Shown here one piece after another: positions 56,743 to 64,000 of a stretch of 64,000 nucleotides of DNA. Below the pieces are notes generated by a model, which saw nothing but the letters and a program-made list of their open reading frames with translations, was not told the origin of the DNA and did not search any database. Origin of the DNA: Pseudomonas sp. MM213 (GTDB taxonomy: Bacteria; Pseudomonadota; Gammaproteobacteria; Pseudomonadales; Pseudomonadaceae). The position numbers and the translations under genes are program-made. The stretch spans positions 6,510,001-6,574,000 of the forward strand of contig NZ_CP081943.1 in assembly GCF_020423045.1 (NCBI RefSeq). The letters run 5' to 3'. The number at the start of each line of letters is the position of its first letter. The first letter of the stretch is position 1.

Positions 56743-58431
56743 ATGAGCGAAAGCTTTGCGGAACTCTTTGAAGAAAGCCTAAAAACCCTGAACCTTCAGG
56801 CAGGCTCCATCATCACCGGTGTTATCGTTGATATCGATTACCAAGCTCGCTGGGTAACCGTTCACGCTGGCCTGAAGTCTGAAGCACTCATCCCGCTTGA
56901 GCAGTTCTACAACGACGCTGGCGACCTGACTATCAACGTCGGTGACGAAGTTCACGTTGCGCTGGACTCGGTTGAAGACGGCTTTGGTGAAACCAAGCTG
57001 TCCCGTGAAAAAGCCAAGCGCGCTGAATGCTGGATTGTTCTGGAAGCTGCCTTCGCAGCCGAGGAAGTGGTCAAGGGCGTTATCAACGGTAAGGTTAAAG
57101 GCGGCTTCACTGTCGACGTTAACGGCATCCGTGCGTTCCTGCCAGGTTCCCTGGTTGACGTCCGTCCTGTGCGCGATACCACGCACCTGGAAGGCAAAGA
57201 GCTGGAATTCAAGGTCATCAAACTCGACCAGAAACGCAACAACGTTGTCGTTTCCCGTCGCAGCGTCCTCGAAGCCGAGAACTCCGCCGAGCGTGAAGCT
57301 CTGCTGGAATCCCTGCAGGAAGGTCAGCAAGTCAAAGGTATCGTCAAGAACCTCACCGATTACGGCGCATTCGTCGATCTGGGTGGCGTGGACGGCCTGC
57401 TGCACATCACCGACATGGCTTGGAAGCGCATCAAGCATCCTTCCGAGATCGTCAACGTTGGTGACGAAATCGACGTTAAGGTTCTGAAATACGATCGCGA
57501 ACGCAACCGTGTTTCCCTGGGCCTGAAGCAACTGGGCGAAGATCCATGGGTTGCTATCAAAGCCCGTTACCCAGAAAGCACTCGCGTTACCGCTCGTGTA
57601 ACCAACCTGACCGACTACGGCTGCTTCGCTGAGCTGGAAGAAGGCGTTGAAGGTCTGGTACACGTTTCCGAAATGGACTGGACCAACAAGAACATCCACC
57701 CTTCGAAAGTCGTACAAGTCGGCGACGAAGTGGAAGTTATGGTTCTGGACATCGACGAAGAGCGTCGTCGTATCTCCCTCGGCATCAAGCAGTGCAAATC
57801 TAACCCATGGGAAGATTTCTCTGGCCAGTTCAACAAGGGCGATAAAATCTCCGGCACCATCAAGTCGATCACCGATTTCGGTATCTTCATTGGTCTGGAC
57901 GGCGGCATCGACGGTCTGGTTCACCTGTCCGACATCTCCTGGAACGAAGTGGGCGAAGAAGCCGTTCGCCGCTTCAAGAAGGGCGACGAGCTGGACACCG
58001 TTATCCTGTCGGTTGACCCAGAGCGCGAGCGTATCTCCCTGGGTATCAAGCAACTGGAAAGCGATCCGTTCTCCGAGTACGTTCAAGAGAACGACAAAGG
58101 CGCAATCGTTAAAGGCATCGTGAAAGAAGTTGACGCTAAAGGCGCCATCATCACTCTGGCCGACGATATCGAAGCGACTCTGAAAGCCTCCGAAATCAGC
58201 CGTGACCGCGTTGAAGACGCGCGCAACGTTCTGAAAGAAGGCCAGGAAGTAGAAGCCAAGATCATCAGCGTTGATCGTAAGAGCCGCGTAATTCAGCTGT
58301 CGATCAAATCGAAAGACGATGCTGAAGAGAAAGAAGCCATCCAGAGCCTGAAAACTGCTCCGGAAGGTGAAGCTGCTGCTGACACCACCATGGCGGCACT
58401 GCTGCGCCAGGCAATGGCCAAACAGAACTAA
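56743..58431 (+). CDS. rpsA: 30S ribosomal protein S1
   Basis: 562 residues with six S1 RNA-binding domains, for example [20 protein letters not shown] (domain 1), [19 protein letters not shown] (domain 3), [20 protein letters not shown] (domain 4) and [20 protein letters not shown] (domain 5). S1 binds mRNA leaders and helps translation begin. Codon use shifts toward preferred codons relative to neighbours, as expected for high expression. The ATG at 56743 gives [13 protein letters not shown], the family start. A terminator follows at 58446. Confidence 0.98.
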   Translation: MSESFAELFEESLKTLNLQAGSIITGVIVDIDYQARWVTVHAGLKSEALIPLEQFYNDAGDLTINVGDEVHVALDSVEDGFGETKLSREKAKRAECWIVLEAAFAAEEVVKGVINGKVKGGFTVDVNGIRAFLPGSLVDVRPVRDTTHLEGKELEFKVIKLDQKRNNVVVSRRSVLEAENSAEREALLESLQEGQQVKGIVKNLTDYGAFVDLGGVDGLLHITDMAWKRIKHPSEIVNVGDEIDVKVLKYDRERNRVSLGLKQLGEDPWVAIKARYPESTRVTARVTNLTDYGCFAELEEGVEGLVHVSEMDWTNKNIHPSKVVQVGDEVEVMVLDIDEERRRISLGIKQCKSNPWEDFSGQFNKGDKISGTIKSITDFGIFIGLDGGIDGLVHLSDISWNEVGEEAVRRFKKGDELDTVILSVDPERERISLGIKQLESDPFSEYVQENDKGAIVKGIVKEVDAKGAIITLADDIEATLKASEISRDRVEDARNVLKEGQEVEAKIISVDRKSRVIQLSIKSKDDAEEKEAIQSLKTAPEGEAAADTTMAALLRQAMAKQN

Positions 58432-58445
58432 GTTCTGCTTGATCA

Positions 58446-58478
58446 TTAAAAAGGGCGACTTCGGTCGCCCTTTTTTGT
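58446..58478 (+). terminator. Rho-independent terminator after rpsA
   Basis: AAAAAGGGCGAC, a CTTCGGT loop region and GTCGCCCTTTTTT form a strong tetraloop-type hairpin with a T tract. Confidence 0.92.
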
Positions 58479-58648
58479 GCCTGCGATTTGGTGTGTGCGG
58501 TAACCACATCGCACGACATTGTTCGCCGGTGAAACCAACTGGCCCCAAAAGCTGTCTCTTTCTTTAATCGGATCAATCGTTTAATTGCAGCTAGTCTTTA
58601 GTCAGAAGCGAACGACAGCCGGGCAGGGCGCCCGGCATAAGGAAATGA

Positions 58649-58927
58649 ATGAACAAGCTCGTTGTCGCATTAGCCGTACTGACATTGGCGGGTTGTACCA
58701 CTAATGCGAAGACTCACGCCGCACGTGGGGTTAGTGGTATCGAGATCGATTGTTCGGGGTTGGGGTCGGGGTGGGAGAGGTGTTACAAGCGCGCTGCCAA
58801 GGAGTGCAAGGGCACTGGCTACAAGGTGGTCACGAGATCCGATGACGCCAAAGATGAAGATGAGTTTCCCTTTGGCTTCAACCCGGCAGGTTATGTGACA
58901 CGAACCATGCTGGTTATCTGCAGATGA
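58649..58927 (+). CDS. Small lipoprotein of unknown function
   Basis: 92 residues. MNKLVVALAVLTLAGC is a lipoprotein signal with an LAGC lipobox. The mature part holds Cys-Ser-Gly and Cys-Tyr-Lys segments (IDCSGLGSGWERCYKRAAKE) and a C-terminal YVTRTMLVICR, giving three further cysteines that could form disulfides. An AAGGAAATGA site precedes the ATG. I recognise it as conserved in the genus between rpsA and ihfB, without function. Confidence 0.8.
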   Translation: MNKLVVALAVLTLAGCTTNAKTHAARGVSGIEIDCSGLGSGWERCYKRAAKECKGTGYKVVTRSDDAKDEDEFPFGFNPAGYVTRTMLVICR

Positions 58928-59075
58928 GCAGGTCGGGCTTGATCAGGCTTCTGTTCTGAAATCGGCATCCCGTTGCTGGCGAAGATATGTCAAAGCTCGG
59001 GCTGTTCAAATTCCTTCGGGCATGCTAAAACCTTTGAAGCGCTTTTCCTAGCTGCTTGAAAAAGAAGGGAAAAAT

Positions 59076-59369
59076 ATGACGAAGTCGGAGTTGATCGAAC
59101 GAATTGTCACCCATCAAGGGCTGCTCTCATCAAAGGATGTGGAGCTGGCTATCAAGACCATGCTTGAACAAATGTCCCAATGTCTGGCCACCGGTGATCG
59201 CATCGAGATCCGTGGATTTGGCAGCTTCTCCCTGCACTACCGCGCACCGCGCGTAGGCCGCAATCCGAAAACCGGTCAGTCCGTCAGCCTTGACGGCAAA
59301 TTCGTTCCTCATTTCAAGCCGGGGAAAGAGTTGCGGGATCGGGTGAATGAGGATGAGGAGCCGATTTAA
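59076..59369 (+). CDS. ihfB: Integration host factor subunit beta
   Basis: 97 residues. IHF-beta (himD) pairs with IHF-alpha to bend DNA sharply at specific sites. The [14 protein letters not shown] segment and [13 protein letters not shown] arm, including the intercalating Pro, are intact. AGAAGGGAAAAAT provides the ribosome-binding site. It lies downstream of rpsA and the small lipoprotein and 24 bp upstream of lapA. Confidence 0.97.
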   Translation: MTKSELIERIVTHQGLLSSKDVELAIKTMLEQMSQCLATGDRIEIRGFGSFSLHYRAPRVGRNPKTGQSVSLDGKFVPHFKPGKELRDRVNEDEEPI

Positions 59370-59393
59370 CCAGGCGGGATTAGGAGAAGTTTT

Positions 59394-59627
59394 GTGCGCG
59401 GAGTAAAGAAGTTGTCTTCGCTTCTGATCATATTGGTGGCATTAGCAGCGACGCTGCTCTTTTCATTGGAGAATCAGCAGCCGGTTTCCCTGGTTTTTGT
59501 GGGTTGGTCTGCACCGCCATGGCCCGTGTCAATTTACATTTTAGGCGCATTGCTGCTGGGGTTATTGGTGGGGCCGCTTTTGGGGGTTATCTTCTATCGG
59601 CGAAATAGCCGCCGGCTTGGAAAGTAG
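59394..59627 (+). CDS. lapA: LapA (DUF1049) family inner-membrane protein
   Basis: 77 residues with two membrane helices (LSSLLIILVALAATLLFSL and ISIYILGALLLGLLVGPLLG, the latter approximately) separated by the NQQPVSLVFVGW segment. LapA family proteins work in lipopolysaccharide assembly in E. coli; the Pseudomonas protein has the same layout. It starts with GTG at 59394 after a TAGGAGA site. It should not be confused with the large adhesin LapA. Confidence 0.85.
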   Translation: MRGVKKLSSLLIILVALAATLLFSLENQQPVSLVFVGWSAPPWPVSIYILGALLLGLLVGPLLGVIFYRRNSRRLGK

Positions 59628-59735
59628 ATGGGTTGGCTCTGAGGCCTGTGAGTGCCTGACTGGCTGAACGAGGCAGCATTCGCAGGGAGATGGCCCGGCG
59701 CTGGGTGTTGGCAGCGCGCCGGACCCGACCAGTAC

Positions 59736-60859
59736 TTAGCCGCGTAACGCCATTGCATCGATCATCGCTGCATTTACTCGATGTACGTCATACTTGTGCT
59801 CCGCAAGTTCGCGACTTGTGCGACCCATTTGCTCGCGCAGCTCGCTTGAGCCTGCCAGGCGCCCCATGGCAGTTGCCAGGTCCGCCGAGTCTCGCGGTGT
59901 AACCAGAAAGCCGTTCACCCCGTCCTGAACCGTTTCACGGCATCCTGGTGCGTCTGTGGTAACGATGGCTCGCCCGCAGGACATTGCTTCGAGCACCGAG
60001 CGAGGTGTCCCTTCGCGGTATGAGGGCAGTACGAATACGCTGCAAGCGGCGAGGTACGGTTTCACATCGCTGACGGCACCGTGATACTGGATAACGCCCT
60101 CTTTTTCCCAGCCTGCAACGATATCTGCTTGAATCCCCGAGGGGTTGGAATCCAGTGGTCCGACCAGGTGGAAAGTGGCTTGCGGGTAGGTGGATTTCAG
60201 CGAACGAGCAGCATCCACATATTCAACCACCCCCTTGTCGCGCAGCACCCGGCCCACGAACAAAAAGCTCGGTTGAGGGGGGAGAGGGCGACCGGGAAAC
60301 TGTCGGTATCGACCCCCGAGCCATTGATGATCCAGGTTGGGAGGCTTGCATTGAAAAGACCCTGGTCCTTGAAGAGCTGTCGATCATCCGGGTTCTGGAA
60401 GAACAGGCCGTTGGCGAAGTGCAATCCGAACCGGTACAAGCCTGATGCGATGCGCTTGACGAGATTACGACTGAAGCTGGCCTCGGCGTCAGTGAATGCG
60501 TAGCCCAGGCCGGTAATCAGCGCGTAACGCCGCTTTACGCCCGCCAGGCGAGCGGCGGGCAAGCCATAGACCACCGGCTTTATCGTATAGGCGAGCACCA
60601 CGTCGGGCTTGATTTTGCGCAGGCACTGGCTGAGCTGCAGCAGGTAGCGCAGATCGGCGAATGGATTCAATCCTGCGCGTGACATCGGCACGACGTGGTA
60701 TGCAATCCCTTTTTCAGCGAGCCGCGTGCGCACAGATTCATCATCTTCAGGTGCAATGGCGGCGACTTCATGTCCATTCGCTCGCATTGCGTCCAGAAGA
60801 TCCCCGCGAAACCGGATCAACGATTCAGCGAGCCCGGCGATGACGACAATTTTAGACAT
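59736..60859 (-). pseudogene. Glycosyltransferase family 4, frameshifted at a G6 tract
   Basis: Two overlapping frames together encode one GT4 enzyme of about 374 residues. The 5' frame (60197-60859) begins [19 protein letters not shown] and holds the acceptor domain up to INGSGVDTDSFPVALSP. The 3' frame (59736-60263) continues with FVGRVLRDKGVVEYVDAA and the donor-binding domain with VFVLPSYREGTPRSVLEAM. The break falls at a run of six G (plus strand, 60277-60282). One extra base restores an unbroken reading PVALSPPQPSFLFVGR. It may be a mutation, phase variation or a sequencing error. It would act in O-antigen or capsule assembly. Confidence 0.85.
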
Positions 60860-61892
60860 GCTTGCCTACATGGGTTGTGTAATAGGTTGCAGAGTCCTGC
60901 AGCCCGGCTGCAATGCGATGCGTCGGTGCATAGCCGAGCAACGATTCGACCTTGCTGATATCCGCCTGGGAATGACGCACATCGGCGGCCCGGAAATCAC
61001 GGTATACCGGGTTCACATCCTTTAGCTCGGGCTTGACGGCACACGCAAGTTCACGGATGTGGGAGAACAGCTCATTCAGCGTGGTGCGGTCACCCACGGC
61101 CACGTTGTATACCTGATTCACCGCATCGGCTTCTTGCGTTGTAGCTGCCAGCAAATTGGCCTGGACAGTGTTGGCAATGAAGCAAAAATCACGGCTGGTT
61201 TCACCATCGCCGTTGATATAGATGGGTTCGTCGCGCAGCAGGGCACCAAACCACTTTGGAATCACGGCGGCGTACGCGCCATCCGGATCCTGCCTTGGGC
61301 CGAATACGTTGAAGTAACGCAGCCCTATGGTCTGCAATCCATAGCAGCGTGCAAACACGTCCGCGTACAGCTCGTTGACGTACTTGGTGACGGCATAGGG
61401 TGACAGCGGCCGACCGATACGATCCTCTACCTTGGGCAAACCAGGGTGGTCGCCATAGGTGGAGCTTGATGCCGCATAAACGAAGCGTTTGACACCGGCA
61501 TCGCGGCTGGCGACCAGCATGTTCAGGAAGCCATCGATGTTTGTGGTGTTGGTTCGGATCGGGTCTTCCAGCGAGCGGGGTACGCTGCCCAGGGCTGCCT
61601 GATGAAGAACGTAGTCGACACCGTCTTCCATGGCGCGCTGGCAGTCTTCCAGTTTGCGGATATCACCTTGTACAAACTTGAACTGTGCCCAGGCGGTATC
61701 TGCAACAGCCTGCTGTACCAGATCAAGGTTGCGCTGATGGCCGGTTTCGAAGTTGTCGAGTCCGATCACGCGCTGATTTAGCTGGAGCAGCGTCTCGAGC
61801 AAGTTCGAGCCGATGAAGCCGGCCACACCGGTGACGAGCCAGGTGCGCGGTGACGCCGCCAGCTCTTGGCGCAGAGTTTCGTAAGCGTTCAT
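60852..61892 (-). CDS. wbpP: UDP-N-acetylglucosamine C4-epimerase (WbpP/TviC type)
   Basis: 346 residues. The NAD-binding [12 protein letters not shown] is near residues 21-32, the AASSSTYG segment holds the catalytic Ser, and [11 protein letters not shown] contains the YxxxK pair. The N-terminal extension before the Rossmann motif and the overall length fit WbpP of P. aeruginosa O6. It interconverts UDP-GlcNAc and UDP-GalNAc or their uronic acids. The ATG at 61892 is preferred because GGAG lies six bases upstream; the ATG at 61904 overlaps the tviB stop. It overlaps the glycosyltransferase start by 8 bp. Confidence 0.9.
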   Translation of the reverse strand: MNAYETLRQELAASPRTWLVTGVAGFIGSNLLETLLQLNQRVIGLDNFETGHQRNLDLVQQAVADTAWAQFKFVQGDIRKLEDCQRAMEDGVDYVLHQAALGSVPRSLEDPIRTNTTNIDGFLNMLVASRDAGVKRFVYAASSSTYGDHPGLPKVEDRIGRPLSPYAVTKYVNELYADVFARCYGLQTIGLRYFNVFGPRQDPDGAYAAVIPKWFGALLRDEPIYINGDGETSRDFCFIANTVQANLLAATTQEADAVNQVYNVAVGDRTTLNELFSHIRELACAVKPELKDVNPVYRDFRAADVRHSQADISKVESLLGYAPTHRIAAGLQDSATYYTTHVGKHV

Positions 61893-61903
61893 GCCATTCT
61901 CCA

Positions 61904-63187
61904 TCAGAGGCGCCAGAAGCGCGCTCCAGCACTTTCCAGGGCGGGACCGTCGCAAACACCTTTGACATCGATGACGACGGGAGCATTGTGCATAAGCTTC
62001 AGGTATTCGTCGGTGGTCCAGCGCGCATAGGCATCATGTGCCACGGCTACCACGACTGCAGCAGCAGGCTGGAGTTCGTCGAGCTTGCGCAGCGAGACGC
62101 CATATTCGTGCAGGGCTTCTGCCGAATCGGCCTCTGGGTCGAACACTTGTACCTTGACGTCGAATTCTTCGAGCTCGCGAATGATATCGATGACGCGAGA
62201 GTTGCGCAGGTCAGGGCAGTTCTCTTTGAAGGTCAGGCCAAGCACGGTGACGACGGCGCCAGCGATAGGGTGACCGGCGTGGATCATCTGCTTGATCGTT
62301 TGCTGGGCAATAAATGCGCCCATGCTGTCGTTGATGCGACGGCCGGCGAGAATGACCTGAGGGATGTAGCCGAGCTTTTCGGCCTTGTGCGTCAGGTAAT
62401 AAGGGTCTACGCCAATGCAGTGTCCGCCTACCAGTCCCGGCTTGAACTTCAGGAAGTTCCACTTGGTCCCGGCAGCTTCAAGAACGTCGAGCGTGTCGAT
62501 GCCCATGCGGTCGAAGATCAGCGCCAGTTCGTTCATCAGGGCGATGTTCAGGTCGCGCTGGGTGTTTTCGATCACCTTGGCGGCTTCGGCTACTTTGATC
62601 GACGCGGCTTTGTAAACGCCGGCAGTGACGACGGAGCTGTACACGTCGGCGACAATGTCAAGGGTAGTGGCGTCTTGCCCGGATACGACCTTTTTGATTT
62701 TGGTAAACGTGTGTTCCTTGTCGCCCGGGTTGATGCGTTCGGGGCTGTAGCCCACGGTGAAGTCGGTACCGCATTTCAGGCCGGATACGCGCTCCAGGAT
62801 CGGAACGCAGATGTCTTCGGTTACACCCGGATAAACAGTCGACTCATAAACGACGATATCGCCCTGCTTGAGCGCTTTACCTACGGTTTCAGAAGCCTTC
62901 ACCACCGGCGTCAGGTCCGGTTGGTGAGCGTCGTCGATCGGCGTGGGAACAGCGACGATATGGAAATCGGCCTTTGCAAGGACATCTGTCTTGCTGGTGA
63001 ATTCGATTTGCGTCTGGCCCAGTTCATCGCTGGTGACTTCGTTGGTACGGTCCTGTCCCGCGCGCAGTTCCTGCAGACGGCTTTCGTTGATGTCAAAGCC
63101 GATTACCGGTCCGTGTTTACCGAACGCTACAGCCACCGGCAGGCCAACATAACCCAGCCCGACCACTGATATCTTTCTCAGATACAT
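61904..63187 (-). CDS. wbpO: UDP-N-acetylglucosamine/galactosamine 6-dehydrogenase (WbpO/TviB type)
   Basis: 427 residues. The N-terminal [19 protein letters not shown] binds NAD. The catalytic Cys is in [15 protein letters not shown] near residue 268. [15 protein letters not shown] and [16 protein letters not shown] are typical of the family. It oxidises UDP-HexNAc at C6 to the uronic acid. Together with the adjacent WbpP epimerase it supplies UDP-GalNAcA, as in the Vi-antigen and O6 pathways. The stop (TGA) lies 12 bases before the wbpP start. Confidence 0.92.
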   Translation of the reverse strand: MYLRKISVVGLGYVGLPVAVAFGKHGPVIGFDINESRLQELRAGQDRTNEVTSDELGQTQIEFTSKTDVLAKADFHIVAVPTPIDDAHQPDLTPVVKASETVGKALKQGDIVVYESTVYPGVTEDICVPILERVSGLKCGTDFTVGYSPERINPGDKEHTFTKIKKVVSGQDATTLDIVADVYSSVVTAGVYKAASIKVAEAAKVIENTQRDLNIALMNELALIFDRMGIDTLDVLEAAGTKWNFLKFKPGLVGGHCIGVDPYYLTHKAEKLGYIPQVILAGRRINDSMGAFIAQQTIKQMIHAGHPIAGAVVTVLGLTFKENCPDLRNSRVIDIIRELEEFDVKVQVFDPEADSAEALHEYGVSLRKLDELQPAAAVVVAVAHDAYARWTTDEYLKLMHNAPVVIDVKGVCDGPALESAGARFWRL

Positions 63188-63218
63188 GGGTTTTCCTCTA
63201 ATAAATGGAATCTTTTAA

Positions 63219-64000
63219 TCAGTTGACTCGTTTGCGATCGAGCCATGCCTGGAACATCAGCACAGGCCAAAGCTGTTGCTGGTAATTTCCCTGCCCCCGA
63301 AGGTGTCTTTCCCACACGGCTCTGATCGGCCCGGGTACGAAATAACCTTCGCTCGCCAGTCGTTGTGGGTCCAGCAATGACTCGGCCCAGTCGCGCAAAG
63401 GGCCGCGGAGCCAATCGTGTAGCGGGATACCGAAGCCCATTTTTGGGCGTTCGATGAGTTCTCGTGGTACGTAACGATAAAGTAGCTGGCGCAGAATCCA
63501 CTTGGTGCTGCCATCGCGGATTTTGAGCGACATCGGCAATGTCGATGCAAACTCGACGATCCTGTGATCCAGGAACGGAACGCGAGTTTCGAGGCTGACG
63601 GCCATTGCCGCTCGATCTACTTTGGCCAGGATATCGTCGGGCAGGTAAGTCAGTGTGTCCTGGCGCATCATCCAGGAGACGAAATCGCTGTCCCCGACAG
63701 ATGCAAGGCCAGGAAGGGGGTCAGCGCCGATGACGATATCGGTTGCATTTGGCCATTGTGATACTACCCGATCATACATTTGGTCGGGAGTGGCATGTCG
63801 CATGACGCTGGCGAGTTTGTGGAGCTTGTCGCCAGGCAGCGCGACGCGCAAGCCTGCGGGGGTAATCGGGTTCAATCCTGCGGCGATGGAATCCCAGCGA
63901 GCTGGCGAGGCGGATTCAATCATGCGGGCAGCGAGCCTGCGTGCCGGTCCCGGTACGCGACTGAGCTTGCGCCATACGTTGGGCAGGTGCTGATAGCGAT
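63219..64000 (-). CDS. Asparagine synthetase (glutamine-hydrolysing)-like, C-terminal part
   Basis: About 260 residues of the synthetase domain are visible; the frame runs off the right edge, with RYQHLPNVWRKLSR among the first residues. YLPDDILAKVDRAAMAVSLE and TRVPFLDHRIVEF, then KWILRQLLYRYVPRELI and RPKMGFGIPLHDWLRG, are hallmarks of AsnB-like enzymes. In polysaccharide clusters such paralogues often amidate uronic acids, which fits the neighbouring WbpO that makes one. The amidotransferase half is not seen. It is the first visible gene of the minus-strand surface-polysaccharide row. Confidence 0.88.
   Translation of the reverse strand, partial: RYQHLPNVWRKLSRVPGPARRLAARMIESASPARWDSIAAGLNPITPAGLRVALPGDKLHKLASVMRHATPDQMYDRVVSQWPNATDIVIGADPLPGLASVGDSDFVSWMMRQDTLTYLPDDILAKVDRAAMAVSLETRVPFLDHRIVEFASTLPMSLKIRDGSTKWILRQLLYRYVPRELIERPKMGFGIPLHDWLRGPLRDWAESLLDPQRLASEGYFVPGPIRAVWERHLRGQGNYQQQLWPVLMFQAWLDRKRVN

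Noticed and set aside
56779..58548. 589-codon open frame antisense to rpsA
   Set aside because: Shadow caused by the biased codons of a highly expressed gene; composition dominated by Phe, Val and Asp repeats mirroring the S1 domains.
59690..59725. GC-rich dyad CCGGCGC/GCGCCGG as a terminator for the glycosyltransferase row
   Set aside because: No T tract follows on the minus strand; listed as uncertain and left out of the features.
1..64000. CRISPR array, tRNA, rRNA or prophage
   Set aside because: No regularly spaced direct repeats, no cloverleaf-like sequences and no phage structural or integrase genes seen by reading; a tRNAscan or CRISPR finder run would settle this.

Overview
The window is a chromosomal segment of a Pseudomonas, most likely from the P. 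fluorescens species group. The basis is high GC, gene order matching the P. aeruginosa blocks purN-purM, hda, cobO-cobS and yciK-mupP-ubiG-mtaD-mtnA-gyrA-serC-pheA-hisC-tyrA/aroA-cmk-rpsA-ihfB, and dozens of Pseudomonas-type REP palindromes. I see no rRNA, tRNA, prophage, transposase gene or CRISPR array. Homologies are from recognition of the translated sequence only; no search was run.

Layout. (1) 1-1100: the start of an off-window gene, then a 254-bp long inverted repeat enclosing two REP doublets (element 1). (2) 1.2-9.4 kb: a DUF3108 protein, purN-purM facing away from a DUF2066 protein, a PerM-type membrane protein, hda, two tandem NlpC/P60 lipoproteins and an O-methyltransferase. (3) 9.5-11.5 kb: a PQQ-type sugar dehydrogenase lipoprotein and an unknown protein, both on the minus strand. 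(4) 11.65-20.96 kb: a cobalamin riboswitch followed by ten genes for late cobalamin biosynthesis (cobO, cobB, bluB, cbiB, cobC, cobQ, cobU, cobT, alpha-ribazole phosphatase, cobS), mostly with overlapping stops and starts. (5) 21.1-25.5 kb: a MarR regulator and MFS exporter sharing an operator, a 40-residue membrane microprotein, a periplasmic glutathione peroxidase and a FadL-type porin. (6) 25.7-26.75 kb: element 2, a second copy of the long inverted repeat. (7) 26.8-34.1 kb: small proteins, rmuC and a giant SLC5-histidine kinase-receiver hybrid (MxtR/CrbS type). (8) 33.6-41.8 kb: accessory metabolism and transport (TetR/MFS, SDR/LysR, cupin, TDT transporter, an MFS-PlsC fusion, a diguanylate cyclase). 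(9) 42.2-59.6 kb: a conserved housekeeping block covering MurNAc-6-P recycling, ubiquinone, methylthioadenosine salvage, gyrase, serine and aromatic amino acids, CMP kinase, ribosomal protein S1 and IHF-beta. (10) 59.7-64 kb: the distal end of a surface-polysaccharide cluster on the minus strand (asnB-like, tviB/wbpO, wbpP, glycosyltransferase). The glycosyltransferase is interrupted by a frameshift at a G6 tract.

The most unusual structures are the two ~900-bp elements. Each has two near-identical 254-bp arms in inverted orientation around two REP doublets. Within the arms, two hairpins show compensatory base changes, which argues that the folded structure is under selection. Element 2 is also bracketed by a 17-bp direct repeat with one mismatch. 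Other points worth a second look are: a REP doublet read as the C-terminal tail of CobB while preserving the ATGA overlap with bluB; a 17-bp perfect hairpin that buries the ribosome-binding site of an MFS gene beside its TetR regulator; a perfect 16-bp MarR operator; and three hairpins before rpsA.
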